Below are positions 10,642 through 22,702 of a stretch of DNA of 64,000 nt, in pieces. Position 1 is the first letter of the stretch. Each line of letters starts with the position of its first letter. The notes below the pieces were generated by a model. The model did no database searches and was not told the origin of the DNA. It saw only the letters and a program-made list of their open reading frames with translations. The translations under genes were made by a program, and so were the position numbers. The stretch lies in the NCBI GenBank assembly GCA_021234155.1, contig JAJEKV010000111.1:1928968-1992967 (forward strand). Reading direction: 5' to 3'. The DNA comes from Isoetes taiwanensis. Taxonomy: Eukaryota; Streptophyta; Lycopodiopsida; Isoetales; Isoetaceae.

Positions 10642-13600
10642 TTTTTTTTTTTTTTTTTGAAAGAGGAAGCTTTTAGTCATTAATTATGGAAAATAAATAA
10701 ACATAGAGTTGAGATCAAATATTTGATCATCATAATAAGAATTGAGATAAGAAGTAGCCTACTTAGATCATAGCATCAAAATTAGCATGCAATTTAGAAT
10801 TTGAGCTTTTATGCATGAGAGCATAAAATTCAAAAACTAAATGTTATAAAATATCTTCAAATTTGCTCTCCGTAATCATTGTCTCGCTTGTTGTATAAGA
10901 GAACTCTTGAAAAAACCTCCATATAAGGCCTCCAAGGTTCCATCAAAGGTGTAAAATTGAGAAGCAAAGCAACAGATACCAAAGAGCCGTAACCCGGTAA
11001 AGAACCCGAGAGTAAAAGGAGCCAAACATGGGTAAGACAGAGTATCAAATCATCATAAGCAGTCCAAGAAATGGAAGTGGTCTCTATGAGGATGCATCGG
11101 GATTTGCTTGTTTCAATTAACTAACTCAATCAACCTCGTCTGAAGTTACAAATGGACATGAGGTGAACTGCGGTGCCATAACAATCGGGCTCTCCCCTAT
11201 GATAATAGTAGCATTCCCCTATAAAATCAAACCCAGCCCGCCGCATGTTTTGCATCGTATTTTCCAAGAACCTATAGAGAATGACCGTAAGATATGTTTC
11301 CTGCGTAATCTATTATCTCATTCTAACTCTTTCGCTGAACTTGCTGAATACTTTGGATTAATCTTTCCCTTACCGATCCAAACAATCGATTGTAATCCCA
11401 AATTCGGTGAATGTATAACTTCCTTGGGTAAGGATATTTGTAAACTTCAAAGATCATCGAGGTCAAGATTGAGCTTGACTTTTACAATTCCTCGACAATC
11501 TAGCATGAACATATTCAGAATTAGACAATGTTTGATTACAAAATAGTTTAAAACCATAAGCTCCCCAGAAATTCCCAATAGATAAACTGCTAGCTTGTCA
11601 ATTTGTGAGTCACCATTTTATGCTTATAAGCAAAGAATACCAGTCCAACATCATAAATAACCCTAAATTTAATCCTAATGTCAAATGGTATGCCCCCCAT
11701 GCAAACATCTATTTCTATGTTTCCAAATATTCCATAAAGCTATAAAAAGAAATAGAGTTTTTAACTTATTATCGTAAATAAGAAAGTTACAATACTTTTG
11801 GTTCAAGACTTGGAAAACATGTTCAAACTAGATCCAAAAGAAGTTAGCTTTGGACATGAGAAGATATGGTCAATGTCTTCACATTATTGCGTAGAAGAGG
11901 GCAAGATGGACTTAAGACAGTAATTGTTTGTGACATTAGCATTAGCATACGAGAAGTGTCTACACAAAGTCTCCAAATTGGGAATACTCTTGTTTGCAAG
12001 CAAACGTGATAAAATAAGATATTTTAGGAGCACAAAGATGAATTCCATACATTCTTAAAGAGAGAGATCCCGTGATCAACCGAATATTCCAAAGAAAGGC
12101 AAGCTTTGAAATTTGATTGGCATTTGTCAAGAATTTATAGATAAGGCCAACTTTTATAAAGATATTTACCTTGTGGATTCCAATCAATAAGAGCCGAGGC
12201 GTATCCATGCAAACTATAAGAAGACACCTTATTTAAAATGTACTTAAAGAGGTCCTCACAAGAGAGGTACCATTGACTCCGCTTTGAATCCGGGTCCAGT
12301 AATCCATCCGCCATTAAACCAAACATGTCTCCCAAAGTTTTGATGCCAGAGATGTCCATTTCTTATATATTCTAGGATGATTGATTGCCAAGGGTACCAA
12401 ATTAGCTTTTTAGCCGCAGCAGATTCCGTAAAGATAGTCATTTCTTTGTGAGCCCCACTTAATGGCACTATGGCAATAGGCGTGATGCACATTATTCCAA
12501 GCAAAGAATAAGATTTCTCATTAGAGGAGACGAATTGGTCACCGGGCTTAAGCCTATTGAAAGTAGAAGATGGCGTAGCATGTTCAATTGTAGAATGACC
12601 TCTCATTGTGCTTTTTGTTCAGCCGTAAATAGATAAATTTAGCAAGGGAAGGCCCTCCAAACATATTTACCCGCTAGAGCATAACCCCGAGTTGAAGGTT
12701 TTTTGCAGCCTAGACCCCCATTTTACTCCTCGAGTGACATATTTCCAACTAACCATATGATTTTTGCCCCAAAATGAAGTTTTCGACATCTTTTCAATCC
12801 AGAGGTAAATGCATTTGGGAGCAAGCAAGGTATGAAAAAATAAATATGAGAACTTGGGCTACGGTAAGATGAAATGATTGTTCTCGGGCCTGAATTGAAA
12901 GACACCGCCATAGTTTTTAAGCTTCTTCGATTTTGAGACAATAGGAGACCAAAGATCTTAATTGAAATATCCAAGGCTAAAGGCATTCCTAACAAAGTGG
13001 ATGTCCTGATTTACTAGAATGCATTTAATGCCTAAGATATCGTGTGATCACTAGCACCAATAATTACACATTTGTCCATATTAAGGTAGATACCGATGTC
13101 GACTAAAACCTTTTAAGATCTTGATGAAGAATTCAATATTACTAACATCATTCCGAAGAAGTCAAGGAGTCATCCGTGATATCGGGCAAAGATAGTGAGC
13201 TGTGAATCTCCGGCATGTTTAAGCCTTCGGGACATACTACAATTTTGATGGTGCATGATAATTTTGGTAAGTCGCCACCCACAAAGTGATAAAACAAATA
13301 TGGAGCCAAAGGGCATCCTTATCTCACCCCTTTTGTAAAATTGAAGAATTTGCCAGAGAGCCATTAACTAGGATTGCATTGAGCACAAAATTAAGCCCCA
13401 TGATAAGATCAATAATTTTGAAGGAATTCTATTTTCTTGTGAGAGAGAATCAAGAAGTCCCACCTCACAAAGATCAAAAGCTTTGGAAAATCTAACTTGA
13501 GGAGAAATAGAATTTTGATTCGAGATTCTAGCCCAATGCAAGCCCTCCATAGCAAAAGAATATAATTATCCAATATGAACTCAAGTAGGAAAGGAAAGCG

Positions 13601-15220
13601 TATCGATGCATACCGATATTCTTTTGCAAAAACCCTTGATTCTATTTGCTAAAATCTTGGGCACGTATTTTGTAGGTTGAATTGGTCAAGGAAATTGGTC
13701 TCCACTCATTGAACATAGAAGGCTATCCACTTTTGGGATAAGAGAGATAAACCCCAGGAGATAACAGGGTGAAGATGATTATTGAGCCAAAACCATGCAA
13801 TTCATAGATGTAAGATCAAATTTAAATTCATCCCGAAATGAAGGAAAAATTCGAGGGGCAAAGCCATCAAGACTGGCTTTTACCCTTGGCAAGGCCGGTA
13901 AGAGTAAATTTTTTAATTTCATCTTCAGAGGGGAGAAGTTCCACATTGGGAGATAAAGGACCAATGATATTATCCGAAGGGAATTTAAAAGATCAATGAA
14001 ATCGTAAGCAAGAGCATCGTACCATGGATATCGTGAAGTTAGATGCAAAAATATTACAATATTTCGAGTAGAAGAAGTCAAAGAATGTCTTTGGATGAAT
14101 CAAGAATATTGCCCCATCATTGGTAATAGAAGGAGTGACTCTTTTGAGGAGTTTATTTTTAGCAACTCTAAAAAGAATTTGGAGTTGCTACTATAGGAAT
14201 AGAATTTTACTTTGACCCTCGATGGCGCAAAGACCTTTGGCCTCTAAATCTTCGATGTTTTTAATTGATTGCCCAGCAGCACTTTCTTGCAAGTGTAAAA
14301 CAGATTAAGAGGATCGATTGAAGATTTAGCCTCGACCGTCTGATTTGCATAAGATAATTTTTATTCTTTCTTCCTCCCAATCAGCCTCGACCATTCTTTA
14401 ATCCATGATTTGGAAGATTTAACTTTTAACATAAAAATCCTTCATAGATGAGCGAGCTCGATTTTAGGTAAATCGCAGATAATAGGATCTTAAATTCATT
14501 GCAAAAAATTTCTCATTGCCGAAAGCAAGGAACAATTGAATTTAAAAGGAATATTCCCTCGCTTAACCGAAGGAGATGCTTAGTTTCAAGAAATTGAGGT
14601 CGGTGATCCGAGACTGGAAGTTTTCATCACCGAAACAAAGCAATTATCCCAAAAATCATGGCTAGAATTATTTATATAAAATCTGCTTAGAGTACGTAAG
14701 ACTCGGAGTTGCCCTTTGTTTATTAGACCAAGTGTATTTTTGGTCGTGGAAGAGGGAATATGAGTAAATAGGAAAGCATCCAAAAGGCTCCCCAATTTAA
14801 TTTCTCAGCCACTGTCATATTAATATTTTTCCCCACCTTAAGGTCCTGGTGGATGCGGGTATTGTTAAAATCACCACCCCAATATCCATGAAATGTAATT
14901 ATGATCAAGAAGCCAAGTTTTGATATCAGTTTTCATAGTTTTTTCTTTCTTAGAGCTTGTGAAGCATATATATTTATGATGCCAAATTGGGAATCATTGT
15001 GGTTAAAGATCACAGCCTGCCAACTCTACAGGACTATTGTAGATCAATGTATGAGTAATATTTTTCCAAATAATGATTAGACCAATTAGAGGTCATGGTG
15101 GTGGTATCAATCCAAAGAGAAGAGAACCTGTGGCCAATCCAATTTGCTAAATTAGAACATTCGAAATTTGGGGAGTCTAAGCCCTTTGTATTGTGTAACG
15201 CCAACCCGCCTTTGTCTTTA
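10642..15220 (-). mobile_element. Decayed LINE (non-LTR retrotransposon), minus strand
   Basis: Read on the minus strand, the order is endonuclease, reverse transcriptase, C-terminal region, poly(A). The endonuclease phrase YWGGDFNNTR lies at about 14,862-14,895. The reverse transcriptase box GVR*GCPLAPYLF lies at about 13,289-13,333, with the usual Q replaced by a stop. The catalytic aspartate box near 13,170-13,200 is broken by a frame change (LTIFA followed by an out-of-frame DD). Downstream pieces read DISIKIFGLL, SSHIYFFIPCLLP and FGAKIIWLVG (about 12,995-12,723), then a C-terminal segment down to about 12,135. A run of 17 T at 10,642-10,658 on the plus strand is the poly(A) tail. It has many stops and frameshifts and is not active. 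Confidence 0.8.
12723..13364 (-). pseudogene. Reverse transcriptase fragment of the minus-strand LINE
   Basis: The two best preserved frames of the element are here. The upstream one contains the GCPLAPYLF box with an internal stop immediately before it. The downstream one (about 90 codons) contains the thumb-side phrase LGMPLALDISIKIFGLLLSQ and SGPRTIISSYRSPSSHIYF, which corresponds to the segment after the active site in plant L1-type reverse transcriptases. Between them is the damaged aspartate box. No continuous reading frame joins them. Confidence 0.7.
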
Positions 15221-15660
15221 AATAATGTATTGCATGCCTTCTTCATATTTGTAATTCAAAACAATGAAAGACTCACCATATCATTGTGCGTAATATCTAT
15301 GATAATATTGGAGAAAGAAACCTGCTTACAATACCTTCTCCACCTCTATAAACTTTTTAAAAGAATCACTGCTTGAATAAGATGCACAACAGACAGCAAA
15401 TAAAGAATGTTTCTTCGACTTGGGTTAACCCTTTCTTTGTATTCTCTAATGCTAACCGCCTTTGCCTTTAACAATGTATTGCAAGCGGCCCTTTCATATT
15501 TGTAACTCAAAACAATGGAAGACACATCGATCATTGTGCAGATATCTTTGATAATATTGAGAAAGCAATCATTTTTACAATACCTTCTCCATCTCTATGA
15601 ACTTTTAAGCAGATCACTACTTAAAATAAGATGCGAGTAGACAACAACATCAATTCTTCT
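15170..15660. repeat. Monomer repeats, copies 2 and 3 (251-bp period)
   Basis: Two adjacent units share 'gccaacccgcctttg' or 'gctaaccgcctttg', then 'aatgtattgca', 'ttcatatttgtaa.tcaaaa', 'taatatc.atgataatatt' and 'caataccttctcca'. The conserved anchor 'tttgtaa(t/c)tcaaaac' occurs at 15,248 and 15,499, giving a 251-bp period. They sit at the 5' side of the minus-strand LINE, where L1-type elements sometimes carry promoter monomers. A third copy on the other side of the LINE also allows the view that the LINE inserted into a pre-existing repeat. Confidence 0.75.
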
Positions 15661-17198
15661 TGACTCGTGGCATTACAAGTCCTGCATTTTCTCATTCCAA
15701 AGCATGTAATCCATTCTTGCCACATTAGAGCTTTCCGCAGATGGATGCAGAGATAAGGGCAATCAAAAAGTTTTAGCTATGAATCGACTGTTGCTAATCA
15801 ATGGGTCAAGTATTGAAACAAATGATACTTACTATTCTCTCGATTGCTAGAACTCAAAAGAAAAACCCTTTCAACATAGGCATATGTAAACCGATTCACC
15901 ACCTTAAGAGGTCTCAAGATGTTGCCCTTAGTAAAAATATACAAAAACATAAAAAAAAAAAAAAACCCATGTTATTGTAGTTATATATTTCATGCAAAGG
16001 TAATTCACAAATACATCACTTGAAGTCTCCTAGATATAGCTCAAATTTTCAAAACAAGATGTATATCAAAATATGATTATTCATTGCAATTGCTACAACA
16101 CAAGCGAAGTTTGGTAGATATATCTACGCATGTGAGGCAAGAAGTATGAAAACACTTTTGAAACACTTTTTTGACATTTCTTCCTCTGATACCTTTATCT
16201 TTATAGGTTCCATAACCATTTGTGTAATGGATGGCAATAATTTACCACGAGGAGGAAGAGAGAATATTTTCTTCCATTTGAAGCCAACTATCAATGCTAA
16301 GGTTTATTTGAGACATATATGTATTAATTACCCTATAGTGGATATGCAATATGCTCATCTCAAGCAGATTTTTATGAATTCTACAAAAAAAAGGATTACA
16401 AACAAGATAAAATTGGTTTATCTAATATGCTAACTTGTTTATAAAAACCGCCTGCACTCTTTGAGTTGTTTTTTGTTGATATTTGTACAGTATGCCCATC
16501 AAGAGGCTCGAACCATTAGATGTCAGCTTTTGGGGTTGATCTTTTAGCCATCTATCAACAAAAACAACCAAAGATATTGCCAAATTCATGCCAAGATATT
16601 GCCAAATTCAAGCTTTACTTAAACCACTTGAGTTTCATCACTTATTGGTATAAAAACAAACTTGTTCTCTACATTGACCTCGGTTGTAAACATTGACCTG
16701 GGTTGTAAGCATTGACTTGTTCTTCGCATTAACTTGGTTTGAGGGAAATGCATATTTGAGAGTGATAAGCGTAATTTTTGTGGTGTTAAAGCACGATAGG
16801 CAAAATTTCTTTGACCTTTATAGCATGGGCTTTTTGCCTTTCTCAAAAGATGTGGCGGTTTGTTTAGATCTTAAGAAGTTGTAGAGTGTATTTGTATGTT
16901 ATTGCTTTGTGACATTAAGGGTTCTACAAGGTTGAAAGTGAAAGTTACGCCTGGGAAACTTAGATCCATCCGCATTTGATAAGAAATGGATGGCATGTCA
17001 ATATACCCATGCGGGCCAAATGCCACTATTAGGCTTGCTCAAGAGACTACATTATGCTACGGTAATTTCAAATGATAACTTTTGTATGGCCTGGCCCATA
17101 TTATCTAGACATGCTCACAAGACTATTGCATATAGAAATATTGGATATGAACCATCATTCAATTAAATTGGATTATGTTTGTATTTCAAATGTAACTA
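15661..17198. other. Unrecognised, probably old transposon sequence
   Basis: An A-rich tract of about 20 bases is centred near 15,950. An open frame of 95 codons (16,146-16,433, plus strand) ends in KKRITNKIKLVYLIC and is followed by pieces slightly reminiscent of the C-terminus of copia-type polyproteins. The match is too weak to assign. Nothing else in the stretch is identifiable. Confidence 0.25.
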
Positions 17199-17211
17199 GA
17201 AGTTCATTAAG

Positions 17212-17475
17212 ATGCCCGACAGCAGAAATTTGGTTTTGCATCTTTGTTTTGGTGGAGACGACTTTTGGAAATATGGTGTCACCGCATTGAGTATACCGAA
17301 CTTGAAAAGTTGGGCATTCCGTATATTCCCTCCTCTCAAATGGGTGGGTGGTCAATGGCATGGCAAGATAAATCATCAAATAGATGTGTCCCGGTTCGAA
17401 AGTTACGACAATTTTGTAAAATTCCAGATTAATTTAGGTTTATTTATGGTGGATTTAAATCTACTGCTTTTGTAG
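17212..17475 (+). pseudogene. Unrecognised decayed coding segment
   Basis: Two overlapping plus-strand frames (17,212-17,475 and 17,244-17,432) look protein-like in composition. One reads FWWRRLLEIWCHRIEYTELEKLGIPYIP and then MGGWSMAWQDKSSNRCVP. Tryptophan-rich text of this kind is common in gag-like or mobile-domain genes of plant transposons. I do not recognise the family, and the frame breaks repeatedly on both sides. Confidence 0.3.
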
Positions 17476-17767
17476 ATTTAAAACTGAAAGGGTCATAGCA
17501 ATGGTGGGTCTCGCCGCCCCTCCTGGATGATCGTGAACCCTAATAAGCCTATTGTTTATAATTTCCCATTCCGTATCGCTAGTACAGCAGATATGCGTGA
17601 AGAGTTGAATACACTATGCAAAGTAATCGCAGATTCGCTTTGTAATGAATATCCCTCGCCGATTGATATCCGGGCAACATGAAGAGTTCTTGTGCACGAA
17701 TGATATGGTATGGAGTATCGATCTTCCGTGGTCGCTTGCCTAGTATTGTTTGTGTGCTAGGACACTA

Positions 17768-17852
17768 TGCATTTTCTTTGTGCATTTCAAGTGTTGGGGA
17801 GGAAATGTTGTGTACAAAGAAAATACACTTCGAAATGCACAAAGAAAATGCA
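17768..17852. repeat. Near-perfect inverted repeat (27-28 bp arms)
   Basis: The arms are 17,768-17,794 and 17,825-17,852. They are complementary over their whole length except for one extra base in the second arm. The loop is 30 bases. No other part of the neighbourhood is similarly palindromic. It could be a foldback repeat remnant or a small-RNA precursor-like hairpin. Confidence 0.85.
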
Positions 17853-18288
17853 CTCGGCGTGGGCCCATCCTTTTCAATGCACATTGATATGTATATTAGC
17901 CGGGCCCGCTTTTATGGATTTTTTCCCCTTCTATCCCCCTAGAGGATGACTGGTGATCCGTGACAAAGCCGATTGGTAAAGCAAGATATACAGGACGGGA
18001 GACCCGTGGTTCTTGTGTAATGCAACACATATTCCGCTTAAATGTTTAAGCCTTCAAATCTTTTGGGAGTGTGCTTCGTGAGGCGATACTATTGAAACAG
18101 ATATTTTGTTCATCGCAACTCCTTTTGTCATGACGGGGCTGCCATGAGTCCGTGGGCCGCAAAGATTCATCGAAGCTTCTCCGAAAATCTCCATTGAATT
18201 GCGATTGGCTTTTCTCCTATAGTATTCAAACCGCTTGAATATATGTTACCGCCTTTGCAGCTCTACTTGGAAAAGAGTAGCCTAGTCT

Positions 18289-18777
18289 ATAGTACCTTTA
18301 TTGTAGAGAAGAGGTTGAGGCGCTTATACAGTGTGAGAAGTGGTTGCTCTAGTAATGGAGGGAGCTCTTGTTGAATTGCCTATAGTACCTTGCTAGTGGG
18401 AAGACAGCTGGCAACCTTGCCTAGTACAGATCTACTCGCTTAAAATCTTATGGGTTGGGCTTCTTGGTAGTGGAGCGATTTCGGAAGAGCAAGTAAGCCC
18501 ATAGTAATCGCTAGTAGGAGAAGAAGGGCGTGATCTTCTTCGTGCTCTCATACAATCAAGAGTGACCTCCGCCATCTTATTCTTCTAGGATTCCTTCTGT
18601 GTTCTTCAAGATCTTGAGGAATAATGATTGCACTCTACAAGTGCTATTACCTTCCCATAGTACCTACAATAGTTGGGAAGAAGGCCACGCCCTCTAGTAC
18701 TGGAAGAACTAAAAGGCTGAGGAGCACATCATTTTGCAGGGATGAAGAAGAGGTTGAGAACCTTGACCATAGTACAT
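18289..18777 (+). repeat. Irregular series of 'CATAGTACCT'-type repeats
   Basis: The 10-mer or a one- to three-base variant occurs at 18,289, 18,381, 18,500, 18,656 and 18,768, spaced 92-156 bases apart. Each is followed within about 20 bases by a purine-rich stretch such as 'gggaagaagg' or 'agagaagagg'. The repeat body is poorly conserved. The series ends shortly before a 21-base poly(A), so it may be the 3' region of a retroposed element. Confidence 0.5.
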
Positions 18778-18943
18778 GGACGTGATCTTAGGGTGGCTTT
18801 TCGGGGCTTGATGGTCTGCATATTTTGTTACAATTCTTTCTATCCGTGACCAAGAGCATTGTATACTTCCTATCTGGCCTATTGTGGAGCCTCCAAGAAG
18901 GTCGGTACACCTTGTTTTTATATTAATCAAAAAAATTCAGACC

Positions 18944-18964
18944 AAAAAAAAAAAAAAAAAAAAA
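18944..18964 (+). repeat. Poly(A) tract of 21 bases
   Basis: An uninterrupted run of A follows 'ttcagacc'. It marks the likely 3' end of a plus-strand retroposed sequence covering at least part of 17-18.9 kb. I could not find an unambiguous target duplication around it. Confidence 0.55.
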
Positions 18965-19671
18965 TTGGGATTATGTCTTAATTTTGGGACAAATTTCATA
19001 TTGCATGTTTTAGTAGCATATTCAAATTCACACATTTCACCTCAAAATTATGAAAACGTAATATCATGTTATTTTACAAAATAGTCAATATTTCACAATA
19101 TAGCACCATATCATAAAAAACGTGATAAAAAATTTACATAGTTATTCAACTTTCTTTCAAGCACCCCCAATGATATCATAGCCTTCTTCCCGACATCCCG
19201 GTGGTATTGTAATTCTCGTGATTTCTAGCTGGAATAGTGTTTGGAGTCCATGAGTACAAAACACTTTCATAGTCTAGCCAAAGATCGATCATCACTGGAT
19301 TTCTCCTCCATCTCTTTGTCCAACAACTGAAAATTTCTTTATCCGACACGCTGGTCAACCGATGCACTAGACACCACCATTCCACCCAAGACATGGTTGA
19401 AGTTAATATTACCTTCTTTCTTTGCAAATATCGTAGATAGTGAACCCCAACCACACCGGATATGTATCTAAATCACGGGGGTTTTTACTACCACAAATTG
19501 GTGGCATTCCAAGTCAAGGAAGGTTCATAAGCATCCATGCCTAGAAACTTTGGCCTATTGTTCTTAGGACCAACATAGTGTTTGTCGGGAGGAGGAGCAT
19601 ATTGCTTGGCGTAATGCTACTTACAAAGATTATCAACATCCTCAAAGACCGCTAAGGTCTTCCACCTAGTT

Positions 19672-20880
19672 TTAGGGCAACCACCCTTCTTTCAATTCAT
19701 CCGAGGATATGTCTATCTCCCCAACAAAGTTAATCACCTTCTTCCAAAGAAGCCACCAAGGCACCTTGGTGTCATCCGGATTGGTTTGCCAATGCTTTAT
19801 ATAGTCCTCGATTCCTTCCTTAGTCAATCCCAATTGCTTCACTTCCTCAGTAGGTTTTAGAGCTTTTGGTTGACCTAGAGGTATCATAGGCTTGCCATTC
19901 TCATCTCTACGCCCATATTTCCCCCCTCCTCCCACTCCTCCTCCTCAAGGTCTCATCTTCCATTGGAAGATTGGAATCCCATCTCTCACCCAAAAAGTGA
20001 ACTGCAGAGGCCGAATGACCTTCAAGATCCAATGTATAACCATCCACAAAGCTCTTCCAATCGGCACTTCTTCTATGAGATAAGCTATAGGGTTTGGAGT
20101 AGTGCATTCATGCAAGATTTCCATTCGCCTAGGAAAGTTGGTGACTCTGTCACGCTTCAAGATACAACTATATTTTCCAAATAATGCATCCACATCCTCA
20201 TGGGTATGCCCGCATAAGAAACCCTAAATCCCACAGTCCCCTAAGTAGGATAGGAAAGAAAACATCCACCGTTTCTTATTTTGGCCAAAGACAATTATCA
20301 AGTTGCAAGAGAAACCTTTTGGGTAGATCTTCGTGTTTAGCACGTGAAGTTGAAGCTCCAACATGTTCATTAGACCCATGCTTCCTAAACCTTGCCTTTG
20401 CCAACTTTTCAATATTGTTAGGGTTTCCATCTAACAATGCTCTATGTAGTGCCCGCTAGTCAGAGGGTCCTCGAGGTGATCATTGTATCCATTTTCATAG
20501 TTTCTCAAACACCTCATGATACTCCCAATATGAAAATCTGGGTCCATCACTCCACAACTCCAAACTAAAATGGCCATAGTAGGTTTGAGTCTCCTCCCAA
20601 GATTGCCCCAGCCATTGAGATCTCAGAAGGGTATGATCTTCCACATGACTTTGGTATGTACTTGAATTGTGGAAGACAAGTCTTTGTCAGTCCATCTTGT
20701 CATGTATAATACATAAATAGTTATTGGGTTCCAATGCGTATAAAGTCCTCCACATCCAATAACATGATCTACATGATAGTTGGTCACCATATGGTCCTTC
20801 ATATGCTCCCTTATCCTAGCCCCTTGACTAGGTTGCACGCCTTATCAAGAGTCTTCTTCAACTTAGCACATAAATTGCAC
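19672..20880 (-). pseudogene. DUF7869-type transposase-like gene relic
   Basis: Reading the minus strand from high to low coordinates, the first piece is a cysteine-containing segment CNLCAKLKKTLDKACNL (about 20,816-20,879). Next is FLLQLDNCLWP (about 20,282-20,316). In another frame follows QNKKRWMFSFLSYLGDCG, and then GHTHEDVDALFGKYS (about 20,168-20,212). The last piece is a charged C-terminal part ending at 19,672. The order 'LQLDN...NK.R...FLS.L...GHTHED(I/V)D' is the hallmark I know from DUF7869 proteins, which are found in multicopy, transposon-like families of eukaryotes and are probably RNase H-fold. The motif letters are well kept but the frame changes several times, so no intact protein is possible as sequenced. 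This is strong motif evidence read by eye only. Confidence 0.6.
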
Positions 20881-22289
20881 TTTGCAAAGTTGTTTGAAGT
20901 TGCTATGGTGACATGATTGAAATGTTTCTTCCATAACCTACTAAAGCTAGGTTGGGATATTGAAGAATTCCCACCTCAAGTAGGGAATTCACTTCTTCCA
21001 AAATATACTCTTTTGAGTACAATGTGATGGCAACCTTTTTCTCAACAACCGCTTCTTCCCTTTTCATCCCTTCCGCTTTTGTGTGGCATAGACTCCTCGA
21101 TTGAAATCAATATATTTTTCAAATATCTCCCGGCACCAAGGTCCTAGTCTTAGTCTCAACAAACCATTATTTCCATGTAAAGCAATCATGTTCCCTCACT
21201 GCTTTTTTGCCAATTATGCCATGAAGAAGTTGGAATTGCATGGATATTCCCGCCATGCTTTTGCACATATCCATTTGCCTAGCAAAGGGTATCTTTTTTG
21301 TTTGGGTTTTTCATCCCCGGTGCATGCTCAAAGATTGTGTATATGTAGGTCCTCCTCTCATCAACAAAGGTACTTTTGAAAAGTGGCTCTTGCTTCCACC
21401 AATTGTTCTATTGTAAAGAATTGCATACAAGCACCCAACAACAACTGAGCCCCTAACCTTCACCATTGTCTCACGCTTGGTGTCACTAATCAACTTGGCT
21501 CTTTGCTAGGATAATGTCCGGCAACCCATACTTCTCCCTTTGCCTAGGTTTAGAGTTCCAACAGCCAATGGATCAATATCAAGACAATCATTGTCCCCAA
21601 CAACCCTCAGCTCGAAAAATATAATCCCTCCACAAATTGAACACTACTTATAGGCCATGCCATGATGCAAGGAACCTCCAATTGCTTGACACAACCAAAA
21701 CATTCCTTGTCACCCAAACCTTTTTACCTTTCCAGCTTGTCTTCCAACATCGAAATTGTAATACCAATATTGTCTTCCCTAGCCTTTCATCATTAACACC
21801 TTGACCAGATCCGCTAGCACAATGACTCCTTGGCCTACTATTTCCTTGTTGCACTTGTGCATGATTCTCACCTTCTTGTTCCTCCATTGCACCCTACTAT
21901 AGAGGACTAATTGTTTTTCTTCAACATTCTTGCTAGGAGTTGGTTTTTCTTTGATATTGCTCTTTTCAATATGTTGCACACCATCTTGAGTTGGAGAGGC
22001 ACCATTGACCTAGGCAAATTGCACTCTTTTTAGTCAATGAGTAGAAAAAAATTATTACACCATAAGATAAGAAAAGTACGTACATTTATGGAATTTGTAG
22101 AGGTAAATCAAAATTTTTTAAAAGCAAAAAATTCCTTGGAAATAGGTTTAATATAATAATAACAATGGGTGTAAACGAAATTATTTAAAACAAGAATTTT
22201 CGTGGCAACAACAAGGAAATGACATTTATATAAATATATCCAAATTTTAATTATCGAAAATTTGGATATATGATTACGAAAAGACATAT
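20881..22289. other. Probable upstream part of the DUF7869-like relic; no clear exons
   Basis: Minus-strand frames of 60-90 codons exist, for example around 21,650-21,980, but none can be joined or recognised. Tracts rich in 'cttcttcc', 'accttc' and similar suggest a purine-rich minus strand, as in the adjacent coding relic. Confidence 0.3.
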
Positions 22290-22450
22290 AACTGATAAGG
22301 TAGACGTGAGAATTTATTATCCATAATAATATACCCTAGATGATATAGTCAGGCGGGAATTTCGTGACGCCGCGGTTATTTGAGGCAATCAATTATTCAC
22401 GCTAATTTCTAATTAACCCTATATAAACCGTTCACGCTCAAGCCTCAAGC
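22290..22450 (+). promoter_or_regulatory. TATA-containing module, copy 1
   Basis: The block contains 'gagaatttattatccataa', 'gacgccgcgg', 'caatcaattattcacgctaa', a TATA-like 'cctatataaacc' (about 22,422-22,433) and 'ttcacgctca'. The same series recurs about 1.08 kb downstream, at 23,375-23,540. Duplication of a promoter-like segment is what paired LTRs or duplicated element ends would give. Confidence 0.5.
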
Positions 22451-22499
22451 CTGGCTATGAAGTGTTCAGCCCCTCAGCTGGGAAACCTTTCATGAAGAA

Positions 22500-22702
22500 C
22501 CCGAGGTCTTCTCAAAGAGACGCCGGGTTGAAGAAGCCCCCTCCCCATTGATTTTTTGTCCTACCTCCTCCTCGATTCCAATTCGTGAGGAGGAAGAGGA
22601 GGAGTTGGAGGAAGAGGAGGAGATGGATTCTCAAGAAATCATGATCGCTCGGGCTTCGGGTTGGCTTGACTTCAAACAGAGAATGAATTCTCTCGGGCAG
22701 TA
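22500..22702 (+). CDS. Short acidic frame, unknown
   Basis: Downstream of the TATA-like module, one frame reads EEAPSPLIFCPTSSSIPIR, then a run of about 14 acidic residues, then MDSQEIMIARASGWLDFKQ, and ends at a TAA near 22,702. The acidic run arises from a GAG/GAA microsatellite. I could not find a convincing start codon in the same frame, and further GAG/GAA repeats continue beyond the stop. It could be a fragment of a transposon gene or chance. Confidence 0.2.

Noticed and set aside
16146-16433. Copia-type polyprotein C-terminus
   Set aside because: Only a vague resemblance in the last residues; no RNase H or reverse transcriptase motif is found upstream.
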